20,369 nucleotides of DNA, from positions 57,881 to 78,249 of the forward strand of contig PDHQ01000160.1 in NCBI GenBank assembly GCA_003339415.1. Reading direction: 5' to 3'. Both the position numbers and the translations under genes were made by a program. Below are positions 20,122 to 20,369 of the stretch, piece by piece (the first letter of the stretch is position 1; each line of letters begins with the position of its first letter). The notes under the pieces are model-generated. The model saw only the letters and a list, made by a program, of their open reading frames with translations, was not told the origin of the DNA and made no database searches. This DNA comes from Ophiocordyceps camponoti-saundersi (nom. inval.) (lineage: Eukaryota; Ascomycota; Sordariomycetes; Hypocreales; Ophiocordycipitaceae).

Positions 20122-20369
20122 TTATTTTTTTTATATTTTAAATAAATACTATAATTTAAGCGCTTTTTAAATATATTTTTTTTAAAATTTTAGTTATTTT
20201 AATTCTTTTTTAAAAAAATATAATAGATGTAGAATTTTTTTTAAAAAGGTATTATTATAATATTACTATATTAGTAAAGAAAATATAAATAAAATTATTT
20301 AATATTATCTCTCTTTATTAAATAAGGCTTTCTTAGTTATAAATTAGTCTTTTTATAATTTTATCTATT
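20122..20369. other. AT-rich RIPped sequence, no identifiable content
   Basis: About 250 bp of A/T-dominated sequence with almost no CA or TG. I see neither a resumed copia RT reading nor any other coding signal, so the element that interrupts the RT may continue past the window. Confidence 0.6.

Larger units (their letters stand above)
8990..20369. repeat. RIP-saturated AT-rich transposon block
   Basis: From about 8990 to the end of the window CA and TG dinucleotides are almost completely missing, TA is in great excess, and surviving C and G are mainly in CG, CC/GG and CT/AG steps. This is the expected outcome of RIP, which converts CpA to TpA on both strands of duplicated DNA. Two composition classes are visible: an extremely AT-rich background (about 9060-11327 and 18290-20369) and a less degraded insert (11333-18284). 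Candidate frames are full of TAA and TAG but nearly free of TGA. No intact gene is present. Such blocks are usually heterochromatic; centromeric identity cannot be judged here. Confidence 0.95.

Noticed and set aside
8990..20369. Centromere or AT-rich replication origin
   Set aside because: AT-richness is explained by RIP of identifiable copia elements; nothing in the sequence itself shows centromere identity.

Overview
The window looks like nuclear DNA of a filamentous ascomycete, most likely a sordariomycete and plausibly one of the Hypocreales. The coding genes have short introns with GT...AG ends and CTGAC/CTCAC-type branch points. The proteins are typical of Pezizomycotina, and the right half carries the signature of repeat-induced point mutation (RIP). 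The class and order are my inference from protein resemblance; I ran no search.

Left part (1-8903) is normal-composition gene space with four genes. A minus-strand PXA-domain membrane protein (264-1396, one intron) lies next to a poly-G run at the very start of the window. A minus-strand Mss51-type mitochondrial COX1 translation factor (2051-3594, one intron) is divergent from RSE1 (3880-7820, plus strand, two introns), the SF3b subunit of the U2 snRNP. A minus-strand intracellular LysM-domain protein with a cysteine-rich N-terminus (8097-8903, probably one in-frame 54-nt intron) converges on RSE1. These genes share no pathway; they are ordinary housekeeping and conserved genes.

Right part (about 8990-20369) changes abruptly to very AT-rich DNA in which the dinucleotides CA and TG are nearly absent and TA is in excess, which is saturated RIP. 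It is a nest of dead transposons. A structurally complete Ty1/copia LTR retrotransposon (11333-18284, 276-bp LTRs, TAATA flanks on both sides) carries one Gag-Pol frame in which I can follow capsid, zinc knuckle, DTGA protease, integrase, reverse transcriptase and RNase H in order, all killed by C-to-T and G-to-A changes but without any net frameshift. Between RNase H and the 3' LTR lies about 1.3 kb of unexplained, apparently coding sequence. This element sits inside an older copia element of another family: its integrase C-terminal half and the beginning of its reverse transcriptase are readable at 18290-19925, and a possible pre-integrase remnant lies just left of the insertion. The older element is itself broken at about 19926 by a cluster of perfect palindromes (up to 40 bp) that may be the edge of a foldback element or MITE.

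The most informative signals are about the mutation process. The two LTRs differ only by transitions, most of them paired CG/TA swaps. The few surviving CA/TG sites are mostly in GCA/TGC context. The RIPped block stops within about 100 bp of the start codon of the LysM gene.
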